From assembly GCF_002939785.1 (NCBI RefSeq), contig NZ_MDEC01000003.1, positions 186,001-250,000 on the forward strand: DNA of 64,000 nt, read 5' to 3'. The notes beneath the pieces are model-generated. The model worked only from the letters and a program-made list of their open reading frames with translations, had not been told where the DNA came from and made no database searches. How positions within the stretch are numbered: position 1 is the first letter of the stretch; each line of letters opens with the position of its first letter. Positions 53,129 to 61,845 of this stretch are shown here, piece after piece. This stretch comes from Xanthomonas codiaei. GTDB taxonomy: Bacteria; Pseudomonadota; Gammaproteobacteria; Xanthomonadales; Xanthomonadaceae. The translations under genes were made by a program, and so were the position numbers.

Positions 53129-54417
53129 GCGTTGGCAAGACCGGGCACGAACTGCGGTGGGCGCGCACCGGGCTTGCTCAGCCATAGATGCACATCGCCG
53201 ATCGACCGTTCCAGGAAGCCGGCTTCGCAATAGGCCAGGTAGAACTCCCACATGCGGATGAAGCGTTCGTCGTAGCCCAGGGCGCGCACCTGCGGCAGCT
53301 GCGCCATGAAGCGCTGCCGCCACGCGCGCAGGGTCAGCGCATAACTCGGGCCGATGTCTTCCAGATGGAACAGGCGCAGATCGCTGGCATTGGCGATCGC
53401 GCCGGTCATCGCCGCCACCGACGGAATGAAACTGCCGGGAAAGATGTGCCGCTTGATGAAATCCACCGAGTGCAGCGCCTGCTTGTAGCGATGGTCTTCG
53501 ATGGTGATGGCCTGGATCAGCGCCTCGCCATCGTCGGCGAGCAGGCTGCCGACCTTGGCGAAGTAGGTCTCCAGATACTGGTGGCCGATCGCCTCGATCA
53601 TCTCGATCGAGACCACGCGATCAAAGCGGCCCTGCAGGTCGCGGTAGTCGCTCAACAATACGGTAACCCGCTCGCTCAGGCCGGCCTCGGCGATCCGTTG
53701 GATGGCCAGCTCGAACTGCTCGCGCGAAATCGTGGTGGTGGTGACGCGGCAGCCGTGCTCGCGCGCGGCATGCAGGGCGAAGCCGCCCCAGCCGGTGCCG
53801 ATCTCCATCACGTGGTGCTGCGGACCCAGGCGCAGTTTCTGGCAGATGCGTTCGAGCTTGCGCGTGGCCGCGCGCTCCAGCGCCGCCTCACCCAGCGCTT
53901 CTTCGCCATCGACGAAGATCGCCGACGAGTACATCAGGTTGGCGTCCAGGAACAGCTCGAACAGCGGGTTGCCCAGGTCGTAGTGCGCGGCGATATTGCG
54001 CCGGCTGCCGCTGCGGGTATTGCGGGCCAGCGCGTGGAGGCTGCGCATGACCCAGCCGCCGAGGCGCGCGGTGCCGGTTTCCATCGCATCCAGGCGGTCG
54101 CGATTGCGCAACAGCACGCGCATCAGCCCGACCAGATCGTCGCACCGCCATTGCCCGTCCATATACGACTCGCCGGCACCTACGCTGCCGTTGAGCGCGG
54201 CCTGGCGGTAGAAGCCCGGATCGCTGACGTGCAGTTGCACCTGCAGCGCGTCCGCGCCGCTGGCAGTGCCCAGCGTGGTGATGCCGTCGGCATCGTGCAG
54301 CTGCAATTGCCCGTCGTGCAGCTCGCCCAGCGTGGCCAGCAGGCGCTTGCGCAACAGGCGGTCCGTCCAGGAGGCCGCGCGTGGTATGGCGGAGTCGGGC
54401 AGGGACGTGGCGTTCAT
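53125..54417 (-). CDS. cfa: Cyclopropane-fatty-acyl-phospholipid synthase
   Basis: A 430-residue SAM-dependent enzyme. The N-terminal lipid-binding part has GESYMDGQWRCDDLVGL. The catalytic half has YDLGNPLFELFLD, YSSAIFVDGEEAL, VMEIGTGWGGFALHAAREHG (SAM motif) and IKRHIFPGSFIPS. It normally makes cyclopropane rings across cis double bonds. It overlaps DUF1365 upstream and DUF2878 downstream by four bases each. Confidence 0.92.
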   Translation of the reverse strand: MNATSLPDSAIPRAASWTDRLLRKRLLATLGELHDGQLQLHDADGITTLGTASGADALQVQLHVSDPGFYRQAALNGSVGAGESYMDGQWRCDDLVGLMRVLLRNRDRLDAMETGTARLGGWVMRSLHALARNTRSGSRRNIAAHYDLGNPLFELFLDANLMYSSAIFVDGEEALGEAALERAATRKLERICQKLRLGPQHHVMEIGTGWGGFALHAAREHGCRVTTTTISREQFELAIQRIAEAGLSERVTVLLSDYRDLQGRFDRVVSIEMIEAIGHQYLETYFAKVGSLLADDGEALIQAITIEDHRYKQALHSVDFIKRHIFPGSFIPSVAAMTGAIANASDLRLFHLEDIGPSYALTLRAWRQRFMAQLPQVRALGYDERFIRMWEFYLAYCEAGFLERSIGDVHLWLSKPGARPPQFVPGLANA

Positions 54418-55298
54418 CGGCGATCTCGCACAGGCGGGTGGGGGTGGTCGTGCACACGGTTGCCGCGCATCCACAGGCGCAAGGCCTGCCAGTGGATGGC
54501 GATCACGACCTGCACGGTTATCAGGGGATAGGCGAGCAGAGTGCGCGCCAGGGTGCGCGCGGTCAGTGGCTGGCGCTGCAGCACCAGCGTGGCATCGAAG
54601 CGGCGCGTATCGCCGTTGTCGATCGCGCGGTCAGCGGCAGCATCGGTGGCGTCCAGCACGTCCATATGCACGCGCAGTTGCGCATCCGGCACACTGAAGC
54701 GCCAGTCGTAGCGATGCTGCATGCCCATGAACGGCGAGACATGGAAGCGCTTGTCGAAGCGCCAGGCATGCACATCGCGATGGGTGCGCGCCTGCGCCAC
54801 CGGCAGCACGTAGGCGTGGCGTTGCTGCCACGGCGTGTTGGTGATTTCCGCCACGATCCAGCGCAATCCCTCATGGCGGTCGAAGCAGTAGTAAAAGCTC
54901 ACCGGGTTGAACACATGGCCGAAGTAGCGCAGGTGCGTCAGCAGACGGATCGCACCGTCCGGGCGCTGCCCGGTGTGCGCCTGCACGCAGTCGCGCACGG
55001 CCTGATCCAGTGGAATGGCCGGGTCGCCCAGGTAATCGCTGCGGCGGAACTGCGCCAGGTTGGCGCGCCCCACCGACCACAGCCAGCGGCCCGCGAAGAC
55101 CCGATCCAGCTCGGACAGATCCAGATACAGCAGGAACAGCCGGTAACGGAAGTCCAGCGGCTTGGGCGCGAACCGCCGATGTCGCACCCAGCCGGTGTAG
55201 ACCGCGCTGCGCAAGCCACCCGCCACGCTGCCGGCACCGCTGTCCTCACCGGGAGGCAGCGGCACGGCATCGGTGCTGGCTTCGCGCAGCAGCTGCAT
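54414..55298 (-). CDS. DUF1365 family protein
   Basis: A 294-residue protein. VYTGWVRHRRFAP near the N-terminus, FNPVSFYYCFDRHE and HVSPFMGMQHRYDW are hallmark DUF1365 segments. These proteins are nearly always beside an FAD oxidoreductase and a cyclopropane synthase, as here. The start forms TGATG with the FAD oxidoreductase stop. A membrane-attached C-terminal helix is likely. Its biochemical role is uncertain, perhaps in fatty-acid modification. Confidence 0.9.
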   Translation of the reverse strand: MQLLREASTDAVPLPPGEDSGAGSVAGGLRSAVYTGWVRHRRFAPKPLDFRYRLFLLYLDLSELDRVFAGRWLWSVGRANLAQFRRSDYLGDPAIPLDQAVRDCVQAHTGQRPDGAIRLLTHLRYFGHVFNPVSFYYCFDRHEGLRWIVAEITNTPWQQRHAYVLPVAQARTHRDVHAWRFDKRFHVSPFMGMQHRYDWRFSVPDAQLRVHMDVLDATDAAADRAIDNGDTRRFDATLVLQRQPLTARTLARTLLAYPLITVQVVIAIHWQALRLWMRGNRVHDHPHPPVRDRR

Positions 55299-56548
55299 CA
55301 CCAGCTCACTCCCAACTGGTGGGCGACATCGACACCGCTGCGCAGGCCGTCTTCGTGAAAGCCGAAGCCCCATGCAGCGCCAGCGAACCAGGTGTGCTGC
55401 CTGCCCTGGATCTCGGCCTTGCGGCCCTGCGCCGCCAGCGCGGCGGCGTTCTGTACCGGATGCCGGTAGCGCATGCGCCGCAGCACCTTGGCCGGGTCGA
55501 TGTCGTGGTCGCGGTTGAGGGAGACGATGAACGGCTGCGGTGCGTCGATGGATTGCAGCGCGTTCATCCAGTAGCTCACCGTGCATGGCGCCTGCGGGTC
55601 GGCCGGCACATGCGCGTTCCAGGCCGCCCAGGCACGCCGGTCGCGCGGCAGGATGCTGGCATCGGTATGCAGCACGGTGTCGTTGTTCTGGTAGGTGATG
55701 CCGCCCAGGATCTGCTGTTCGGCCTCGGAGGCATCGCTGAGCAAGGCCAGCGCATCGTCCGCGTGGCAGGCCAGCACCACCTCGTCGAAGTGTTCCTGCC
55801 CGCGCAGCGAGCTCACCACCACGCCATTGGGCGTACGGCAGATGCCATGCACCGGCGTGGACAGGCGCTCGAGCACCTGCCAGCGCCGCCGCAGCGCACG
55901 CACATAGCTGTTGGAGCCGCCGCGCACCACCTGCCACTGCGGCCGCCCGCTGAGTTGCAGCATGTGGTGGTTGGCCATGAAGCCGATCAACTGGCCCATC
56001 GGAAATTCGAGAATGGTCTGTGAGGGCGAAGACCAGAGCGCCGACGCCATCGGTACCAGGTGTTGATCGCGGAATGCTGCGCCGTAGCCGTGCCGTTGCA
56101 GATACGCGCCCAGCGTGCTGAAACGCTCGTCGCTGTGCAGCACCGCCGGCGCCTGCCGATAGAAACGGCGCAGGTCCGCCAGCATGCCCCAGAAGCGTGG
56201 GCTGAGCAGGTTGCGGCGCTGGCAGAACAGCCCGTTCAAGGTGCCGGCGTTGTATTCGAGCCCGCTGCGCGCATCGTGCACCGAAAAGCTCATCGTGGTC
56301 GGCTGCGCGGCCACGTCGAGCTCGGCGAACATGCGCGTGAGCAGCGGGTAGTGCTGCGGATTGAACACGATGAAGCCGCTGTCCACCGCGTAGTGCCGGC
56401 CGTCCAATTGGATGTCGTGGGTGTGGGTGTGCCCGCCCAAGTAATCGGCGGCTTCGAACACCGTGACCTCGTAGCGCCGCGACAGCAGCCACGCCGCGCC
56501 CAGGCCGGCAATGCCGCTGCCGACCACGGCGATCCTGCGCTCGTTCAT
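55298..56548 (-). CDS. FAD-dependent amine-oxidase-like oxidoreductase
   Basis: A 416-residue flavoprotein. [20 protein letters not shown] is the dinucleotide site, followed by [12 protein letters not shown]. The FAD contact near the end is [19 protein letters not shown]. Similar proteins in light- or oxidant-induced lipid operons are linked to desaturation of methylated fatty acids. The desaturase stop overlaps its start by four bases. Confidence 0.88.
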   Translation of the reverse strand: MNERRIAVVGSGIAGLGAAWLLSRRYEVTVFEAADYLGGHTHTHDIQLDGRHYAVDSGFIVFNPQHYPLLTRMFAELDVAAQPTTMSFSVHDARSGLEYNAGTLNGLFCQRRNLLSPRFWGMLADLRRFYRQAPAVLHSDERFSTLGAYLQRHGYGAAFRDQHLVPMASALWSSPSQTILEFPMGQLIGFMANHHMLQLSGRPQWQVVRGGSNSYVRALRRRWQVLERLSTPVHGICRTPNGVVVSSLRGQEHFDEVVLACHADDALALLSDASEAEQQILGGITYQNNDTVLHTDASILPRDRRAWAAWNAHVPADPQAPCTVSYWMNALQSIDAPQPFIVSLNRDHDIDPAKVLRRMRYRHPVQNAAALAAQGRKAEIQGRQHTWFAGAAWGFGFHEDGLRSGVDVAHQLGVSW

Positions 56549-57543
56549 GGGTTCACCCGCTGACCACGGCTGACCAGCGACGCCGGCATCGGCTTGAGAT
56601 CCCAGACCAGGCCCAGCCACGACATCGCGGTGAGTCCGTACCAGGTCACGTCGTATTCCCACCAGCGCAGGCCCTGGCGTGCCGAGCCGGGATAGAAGTG
56701 GTGGTTGTTGTGCCAGCCTTCGCCGAAGGTGAGCAGCGCCAGCAGCCAGTTGTTGCGGCTGTCGTCGCGGGTGTCGAAACGCCGGCTGCCGAAACGGTGC
56801 GCCAGCGAATTGATGGTGAATGTGGCATGGAACAACGCCACGGTAGAAATGACGAATCCCCATACCAGCAGCTGCGGACCATTGGTGTGCAACCCCGGCG
56901 CAGCACGTTCCAGCCAGCTGCCGAGCAGGTACAGGCCCACGGCCAGCAGCACCGGCATCACGATGTCGAAGCGGTCGAGAAAGCGCAGCTCGGCAAACCG
57001 ACGCAGATCCGGGATGACCTCCCAGTCGGTGCGGAAATTGCGCGGTGTCAGGAACCAGCCGGTGTGGCTCCACCAGAAGCCGTGCTGGGCCGGCGAATGC
57101 GGATCGCGCCCGGTATCGGTATGCCGGTGATGGTTACGGTGATGCGCGGCCCACCAGAGCGGCCCACGTTGCACGCAGGTAGCGCCGATGGCCGCGAACA
57201 CGAACTGCAGCACGCGCGAGGTCTTGAATGCGCGATGCGAAAAGTAGCGGTGATAGAAGCCGGTGAGCGCGAACATGCGCAGTGCATACAGCGCCAGCGC
57301 CGTACCGACCGCGAACCACGAGGCGCCAACCCAGAACACCGCCAGGCAGGCCAGGTGCAGCGCGATGAAGGGCAGGGCGCGCAGCCAGTCGATGCGGTCG
57401 GCGCGCGCCTCGTCCAGCGGACCATCGGCTTGCGAATCCACCCAGCGGCGCAGGCTGCCCAGACGGCCGGCGACTCCACCGCGCCGACGCGAGAGACCGG
57501 ACCGGGGCGAGGCGGGGTGTGGGTCGGTTCCGGAACTCGGCAC
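56545..57543 (-). CDS. Membrane fatty-acid desaturase
   Basis: A 332-residue acyl-CoA desaturase. All histidine boxes are present: [21 protein letters not shown] and [10 protein letters not shown]. These bind the di-iron centre. Several membrane helices lie between. GTG 57543 is the only plausible start, with GGAG about ten bases upstream. It is the first gene of the seven-gene lipid operon. It would supply unsaturated acyl chains for the downstream enzymes. Confidence 0.9.
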   Translation of the reverse strand: MPSSGTDPHPASPRSGLSRRRGGVAGRLGSLRRWVDSQADGPLDEARADRIDWLRALPFIALHLACLAVFWVGASWFAVGTALALYALRMFALTGFYHRYFSHRAFKTSRVLQFVFAAIGATCVQRGPLWWAAHHRNHHRHTDTGRDPHSPAQHGFWWSHTGWFLTPRNFRTDWEVIPDLRRFAELRFLDRFDIVMPVLLAVGLYLLGSWLERAAPGLHTNGPQLLVWGFVISTVALFHATFTINSLAHRFGSRRFDTRDDSRNNWLLALLTFGEGWHNNHHFYPGSARQGLRWWEYDVTWYGLTAMSWLGLVWDLKPMPASLVSRGQRVNP

Positions 57544-57750
57544 GCATCAATCTCCGTGTGTAGTCGTGACCCTGTACGGAAGCGGCCGGCAAACAGATGC
57601 ACCCGCTCAGTCGATCGCCCGCCGCCTCGACACGTAGCGGTGAGCGTCGCATGCGGATTGCGCAGCTGCGCACTCGCACGCACGATCGCGCTATCGCGCA
57701 CGGCGAACTGTGCGCGCAGTATCGGTGACACGTATGAGGCTGCTTGTGAA

Positions 57751-57785
57751 CACGGCTGCCTGCGCGTGTATCGCAGGCAGCCGTG
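57751..57785 (-). terminator. Long hairpin after the anti-sigma gene
   Basis: A 14-base perfect stem (CACGGCTGCCTGCG with CGCAGGCAGCCGTG) and a seven-base loop. It lies 12 bases after the anti-sigma stop, between the sigma/anti-sigma pair and the desaturase operon. No long T-run follows, so it may attenuate rather than fully stop transcription. Confidence 0.65.
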
Positions 57786-57796
57786 GTTGCGCTGGC

Positions 57797-58624
57797 TCAG
57801 GGCGCCATCGCCAGCGTGCTGATGCCACCCTTGGCAACCACCGTGCCGGTCGCCACGCCACCGGGTGCGCCGCCCGGCGGTTCCAGCGTCACGGCCAGGA
57901 TCGCCTCGTTGCTGAGCATGGGCATCAGCTGATCGGGGATCTGGGCGCGGTGGGCCCGTTGATCGTCGAAGGTGCCCATCGAGTGCGCCTTGCCATCGGG
58001 CGTGATCAGCCACAGCTCGGGCACCTTGCCGGCGGTGGCGGTGCGGTCCAGCGGCGTCACCGTGATGGTGTGCTTGTCGGCATCCATCAGCGCCACGTAG
58101 CCCGGCCGTCCGTCTTCGGTCGCCAGCGTCGAGGTCATCGCGATGCCGGTCGCCGGCGGGGTGGTCGCCGCAGGCGGGGTGACCGGCGTCTGCACGACGG
58201 GTGTGTCGCGCGGCGGCTGCACGGGCGCCGTGCGCAGGTTCAACAGCGCCAGCACGCAGACCGCGGCGGTGGCCAGGCCAGCGGCGCTGGCCCAGCGCCA
58301 GAAGCGCAGGTTGTTCCAGAGCGGGGTGGCCGGCGTGCCGGTGCTGGCGGGCGCTGCCACCGGCACGGCGCGCAACGGCGTATCGAAGCCCAGCGTCTGG
58401 CGCACGCGTGCCCAGACCTGGTCCGGCGGCGTCACCGCGGCGATCTCTTCCAGCAGCGGGGCCAGATGCTCCTGCCACTGCAGCACCGCCTGGGCGAACG
58501 CGGCATCGGTGGCGATCCGCTGCTCGGCCGCCAGACGTTCGTCGGCGCTCAACAGGCCGAGCACGTACTCGCCGGCCAACACGTCGCGTGGCGGTTCCTG
58601 GTCGATGGGAAAGGGCGTACTCAT
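57797..58624 (-). CDS. Anti-sigma factor (RskA type)
   Basis: A 275-residue single-pass membrane protein. The N-terminal sigma-binding part contains AGEYVLGLLSADERLAAEQR. One membrane helix lies at about residues 100-120. The periplasmic part ends in the RskA-style EPPGGAPGGVATGTVV. Start 58624 forms ATGA with the sigma stop; an in-frame ATG at 58636 would overlap more. The ChrR zinc motif is absent, so it is of the SigK/RskA type rather than the zinc type. Confidence 0.88.
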   Translation of the reverse strand: MSTPFPIDQEPPRDVLAGEYVLGLLSADERLAAEQRIATDAAFAQAVLQWQEHLAPLLEEIAAVTPPDQVWARVRQTLGFDTPLRAVPVAAPASTGTPATPLWNNLRFWRWASAAGLATAAVCVLALLNLRTAPVQPPRDTPVVQTPVTPPAATTPPATGIAMTSTLATEDGRPGYVALMDADKHTITVTPLDRTATAGKVPELWLITPDGKAHSMGTFDDQRAHRAQIPDQLMPMLSNEAILAVTLEPPGGAPGGVATGTVVAKGGISTLAMAP

Positions 58625-59184
58625 CGTTCCAGACATGCCTTGAGTTTTGCCAGGCTACGACGGATCCAGCTCTTCACCGTGCCGATGGGTGTATCGGTGC
58701 GCGCGGCGAGTTCTTCGTAGGTGATGCCTTCGAAAAACGCGGTGCGAATCAGCTCGCTCCGCGGCGGTTCCAGTTCGGCCAGGCAGTGGTCGATGCGGCG
58801 CCGGGTGCTGGCGCGTTCGGTCCGCTCGAGCGGCAGTGCATCCTGGTCGCGCAGCTCGCCGGCATCGTCCAGCGCCACGTTGCGGCGCTGCGGCGCGTTG
58901 GCGCGCAGATGGTCGATGGCCTTGTTGCGCGCGATCATCGCCAGCCAGGTCAGGCCGCGGGCACGGCTGGGGTCGAATTGACCAGCCTTGTGCCAGATCA
59001 GCGTAAACACGTCCTGCAGCACTTCCTCGGCTTCGGCGCGCTGCGGGATCAACCGCAGGCACACGCCGAACAGCTTGGGCGAGGTCTGCCGGTAGAGCGC
59101 TTCGAAGGCATGCCGGTCGCCACCTGCGGTTGCGGTCAGCAGGCGTCCGGTCTCATCGTCGTCGTTGCCGGGAATGGCACTCAT
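58621..59184 (-). CDS. ECF-type sigma factor of the lipid-operon locus
   Basis: A 187-residue sigma factor. Region 2 carries FEALYRQTSPKLFGVCLRL and EEVLQDVFTLIWHKAGQFD. Region 4 has LIRTAFFEGITYEELAARTD and VKSWIRRSLAKLKACL. It resembles the SigK-like ECF group and is paired with an RskA-type anti-sigma factor. It plausibly drives the neighbouring desaturase operon, but no direct promoter match was proven. Confidence 0.9.
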   Translation of the reverse strand: MSAIPGNDDDETGRLLTATAGGDRHAFEALYRQTSPKLFGVCLRLIPQRAEAEEVLQDVFTLIWHKAGQFDPSRARGLTWLAMIARNKAIDHLRANAPQRRNVALDDAGELRDQDALPLERTERASTRRRIDHCLAELEPPRSELIRTAFFEGITYEELAARTDTPIGTVKSWIRRSLAKLKACLER

Positions 59185-59242
59185 GCGGTCGGGCGTTGGG
59201 AGAGGTGAGCGCGATGCTACCGGACTGTGCCGATGCTGTCCT

Positions 59243-59608
59243 TCATTTCCGCCACCACAGCAGCGCAGCGGCAAGCAGCAAGACGACTTCAACGACGGCC
59301 AGCGCCACCGTGGGCGCGGAGACCGGCCATAGCCTGGCCAGCGACACGCTGCGGAACAGCACGATGGGCACGTAGAAGGCCAGGGCGACCAGCAGGCCGG
59401 TACGCGGCTGATCGATCCAGGCGAAGTAGCCGAACAGGAACGCCATGCCCAGCTGCAGGCCGCCGTAGATGACCAGGTATTCGGACTGTCCGGCCGGGGA
59501 GAGCTGGGTGTAGCCCACCGCGTTCGCGGTCTTGATCGGCGAGAGCGTGCACCAGATCGCCAGGGCGACATACAGTATTGCGTTGATCCAGAGGTAGGCC
59601 TTTGCCAT
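59243..59608 (-). CDS. DUF4345-like small membrane protein
   Basis: A 121-residue protein with four hydrophobic helices. GQSEYLVIYGGLQLGMAF matches the DUF4345-type central motif. Function unknown. It lies upstream of the sigma gene on the same strand, with a 58-base gap. Confidence 0.7.
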   Translation of the reverse strand: MAKAYLWINAILYVALAIWCTLSPIKTANAVGYTQLSPAGQSEYLVIYGGLQLGMAFLFGYFAWIDQPRTGLLVALAFYVPIVLFRSVSLARLWPVSAPTVALAVVEVVLLLAAALLWWRK

Positions 59609-59693
59609 GCGGGTGCTCCTGTGCGCGAAAGGGGGGCCTGGGCCGTTGTACGCAACGGCGCGTGGTCGGGCGTGAAGATGGAGGCCGTCTGGG

Positions 59694-60482
59694 TCACGGG
59701 GCGGCGCAGCTGCGGGTCAGCGGTTGCTCGCGCGCCTGTTGCAGCTCGGCGTCGCTGGCGGCAGCCGGCGCGGTGTCCGGGAACACGATGCGCACGCGCG
59801 GGTAGCGCCCCTGCGCGTCGCGCAGATTGCCAACGCCGCGGAACTCGAGCAAGCGTTTGTTGGCGATGGAATAACGCACCTCCAGCGAGGGCACCGCCGC
59901 GCCATACCAGGCATCGAGCGAAATGCGGAAGCGCCGCTGGCCTGCGCTGTCGTCGATGCGTTCGACCCGGAACGCCAACTGCCGTTGCAGGCTGGGCAGC
60001 ACGAAGTCCACGCGTTGCGCCGTGCTGGCAAGCGCCTCCCAGTGGTTGCGCAGATAGGTATCGAAACCGGCATCGATCACGCGCTCGTCTTCGCTGGCCG
60101 GCAACGCGGTGCTACGTTCGGGTTTCCCGGGCGGCTGTTGGAACATCTCGCGCACGCCATCGCGCCGGCGCACACCTTCGCGATACCCGTCGCGTCCGTC
60201 GATCAGGCTGAAATCGGGTGCCGTGCCGCCGCCGTCGACCTGCTTGCGCGCAAACGCCTGCCCGTTGAGGCAGTGGTACAGCACCAATCGCCCGCCGTTA
60301 TCGAGCAGCCAGTGCGATTCGCGGTAGCGCAATGCGCCGCTGTCGGCATCGAAGACCTCGCCGTCCACGCGCGTCGCCGCCGCCGCACTCAGCGGCAGGC
60401 TGCCAAGCACCAGCAGCAGCAATGGCGGAATCGGCCGGCAGCAGGCGGCAATGGCGACAATGGCGGCAGCAAGTGGACGCAT
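59694..60482 (-). CDS. Secreted protein of unknown function
   Basis: A 262-residue protein with an N-terminal export signal (PPLLLLVLGSLPLSAAAA). The mature part has mixed beta features: RVDGEVFDADSGALRYRESH, the FVLPSLQRQLAFRVER block and RYPRVRIVF. It resembles a conserved gammaproteobacterial family but I cannot name a domain confidently. It lies 86 bp upstream of the DUF4345-like gene and may share its transcript. Confidence 0.65.
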   Translation of the reverse strand: MRPLAAAIVAIAACCRPIPPLLLLVLGSLPLSAAAATRVDGEVFDADSGALRYRESHWLLDNGGRLVLYHCLNGQAFARKQVDGGGTAPDFSLIDGRDGYREGVRRRDGVREMFQQPPGKPERSTALPASEDERVIDAGFDTYLRNHWEALASTAQRVDFVLPSLQRQLAFRVERIDDSAGQRRFRISLDAWYGAAVPSLEVRYSIANKRLLEFRGVGNLRDAQGRYPRVRIVFPDTAPAAASDAELQQAREQPLTRSCAAP

Positions 60483-60637
60483 GGGCACATCCTCGATGGC
60501 AGTGCTTACCCATACGGGCGCGGCCGCAGCATGGATGCGCCATCGCGCGTCAGGGCGTTCCTGACCGTCTGTGGGTGCAGCGCGCAGGTGCCGCGTGGCG
60601 GCATGGCGATCACTGATCCGCCGGATCTGGCGCTGCC

Positions 60638-61057
60638 TCAGCCGGTTGGATGCAGCTCGATGCAATCCACCGGGCAGGCCGGCAGACACAGCTCGCAACC
60701 GGTGCACAGCGGTGCGATCACCGTATGCATGTGCTTGGCGCCACCGACGATGGCGTCCACCGGACAGGCCTGGATGCATTTGGTGCAGCCGATGCAGTCG
60801 GCCTCCACGATCCACGCCACCTGCGCCGGCTTGTGCGCTCCGCGACTGCGATCGTAGGGACGTGCGGGCACGCCGAGCAGGTGCGCCAGCGCACGCGCAC
60901 CGGCATCGCCGCCGGGAGGGCAGTGGTCGACACCGGCCTGACCGTCCGCCATCGCCTGCGCATAGGGGCGGCAGCCGTCGTAGCCGCACTGGCCGCATTG
61001 GGTCTGCGGCAACAGGCGGTCGAGCCGTTCGACCAGATCGGGCATGGAGGCGGGCAT
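60638..61057 (-). CDS. RnfB-like iron-sulfur protein
   Basis: A 139-residue protein. [16 protein letters not shown] is the four-cysteine cluster domain of RnfB, followed by two ferredoxin-type [4Fe-4S] motifs ([18 protein letters not shown] and [19 protein letters not shown]). The N-terminal membrane helix of full RnfB is missing, and no other rnf gene is adjacent. It probably acts as a soluble electron carrier. Start 61057 or 61045 (four residues shorter) is uncertain. Confidence 0.85.
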   Translation of the reverse strand: MPASMPDLVERLDRLLPQTQCGQCGYDGCRPYAQAMADGQAGVDHCPPGGDAGARALAHLLGVPARPYDRSRGAHKPAQVAWIVEADCIGCTKCIQACPVDAIVGGAKHMHTVIAPLCTGCELCLPACPVDCIELHPTG

Positions 61058-61064
61058 GGCGGTG

Positions 61065-61655
61065 TCAGTGCAGCGGATGGCCGCGATACCAGCGCTGTTG
61101 CGCCAGTGCCAGCATCGGCCGGTCTTCGCGGCTGTCGCCATAGGCGTGCACGCAGGCGTACTGCGCCAGGTCGTAGCGTGCGCGGATCTGCATGGCCTTG
61201 TGCGGCCCGCAATCGCCATCGGCATAGCGTCCGCTCAGCACGCCACCGGTGTGTTCGAGCCGGTTGCAGATCAGCGACAGCCCATGCTGCGTGCACCAGG
61301 GCCGCAGGTACAGGTCCAGCGAGGCGGAGACCAGCACCACTTCATGCCCCTGCGCCTGATGCCAGTCGATGCGTTGCATCATTTCTGCGCGCAGCACGCC
61401 CGGCAGTGCGGTGCGCGCGTAGTCCACGCCATGCGCGGCCATCTCGTCCAGCGCACGGCCGCTGAACACCATGCGCGTGACCCGCGCGCGCAGCGCGGCA
61501 GCGGACACCACGCCTATCCGATACCCGAGCAGCCATGGGCCCACCTGCCACTTCGCCGCCGCCAGTTGCGCAGGCGTGGCGACCTTGCGCAGGAAACGCG
61601 CATAGGTGTCGCAGGTGGTGACGGTGTGATCGAAGTCGAACAGGGCCAGGTGCAT
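61065..61655 (-). CDS. HAD-superfamily phosphatase (HAD-IB type)
   Basis: A 196-residue soluble hydrolase. Motif I is [15 protein letters not shown] (catalytic Asp pair), motif II is [12 protein letters not shown], and motif III/IV lies in [11 protein letters not shown]. The pattern fits the SerB-like HAD-IB branch. The phosphate substrate is unknown. It lies 7 bases upstream of the RnfB-like gene and is likely co-transcribed. Confidence 0.88.
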   Translation of the reverse strand: MHLALFDFDHTVTTCDTYARFLRKVATPAQLAAAKWQVGPWLLGYRIGVVSAAALRARVTRMVFSGRALDEMAAHGVDYARTALPGVLRAEMMQRIDWHQAQGHEVVLVSASLDLYLRPWCTQHGLSLICNRLEHTGGVLSGRYADGDCGPHKAMQIRARYDLAQYACVHAYGDSREDRPMLALAQQRWYRGHPLH

Positions 61656-61661
61656 GGGGCT

Positions 61662-61844
61662 GGGATTGGGGAGTCGGGAGCGGGGATTGGTTAGAAGCGC
61701 GGTGACTGATTGTTCCCTTCTCCCGCGTGCGGGAGAAGGTGCCCCGCAGGGGCGGATGAGGGCAGGTGCCAGGCACTCAAGTCAGGTCTACTACAACAAT
61801 CAGCTCCGGCTTCTACGAATCCCAAATCCCGACTCCCCAATCCC
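61662..61844 (+). repeat. Inverted repeat pair with internal hairpin
   Basis: A perfect 18-base arm (GGGATTGGGGAGTCGGGA, 61662-61679) matches its reverse complement at 61827-61844. Between the arms lies an 11-base hairpin, CCTTCTCCCGC/GCGGGAGAAGG (61716-61739). This looks like a dispersed Xanthomonas-type G-rich repeat element between the HAD and metG genes. Confidence 0.8.
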
Positions 61845-61845
61845 G

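Noticed and set aside
57544-57640. ECF promoter-like TGCATC-N17-CGTA upstream of the desaturase gene
   Set aside because: Matches are loose and I found no corresponding copy before the sigma gene, so it was not listed as a feature.
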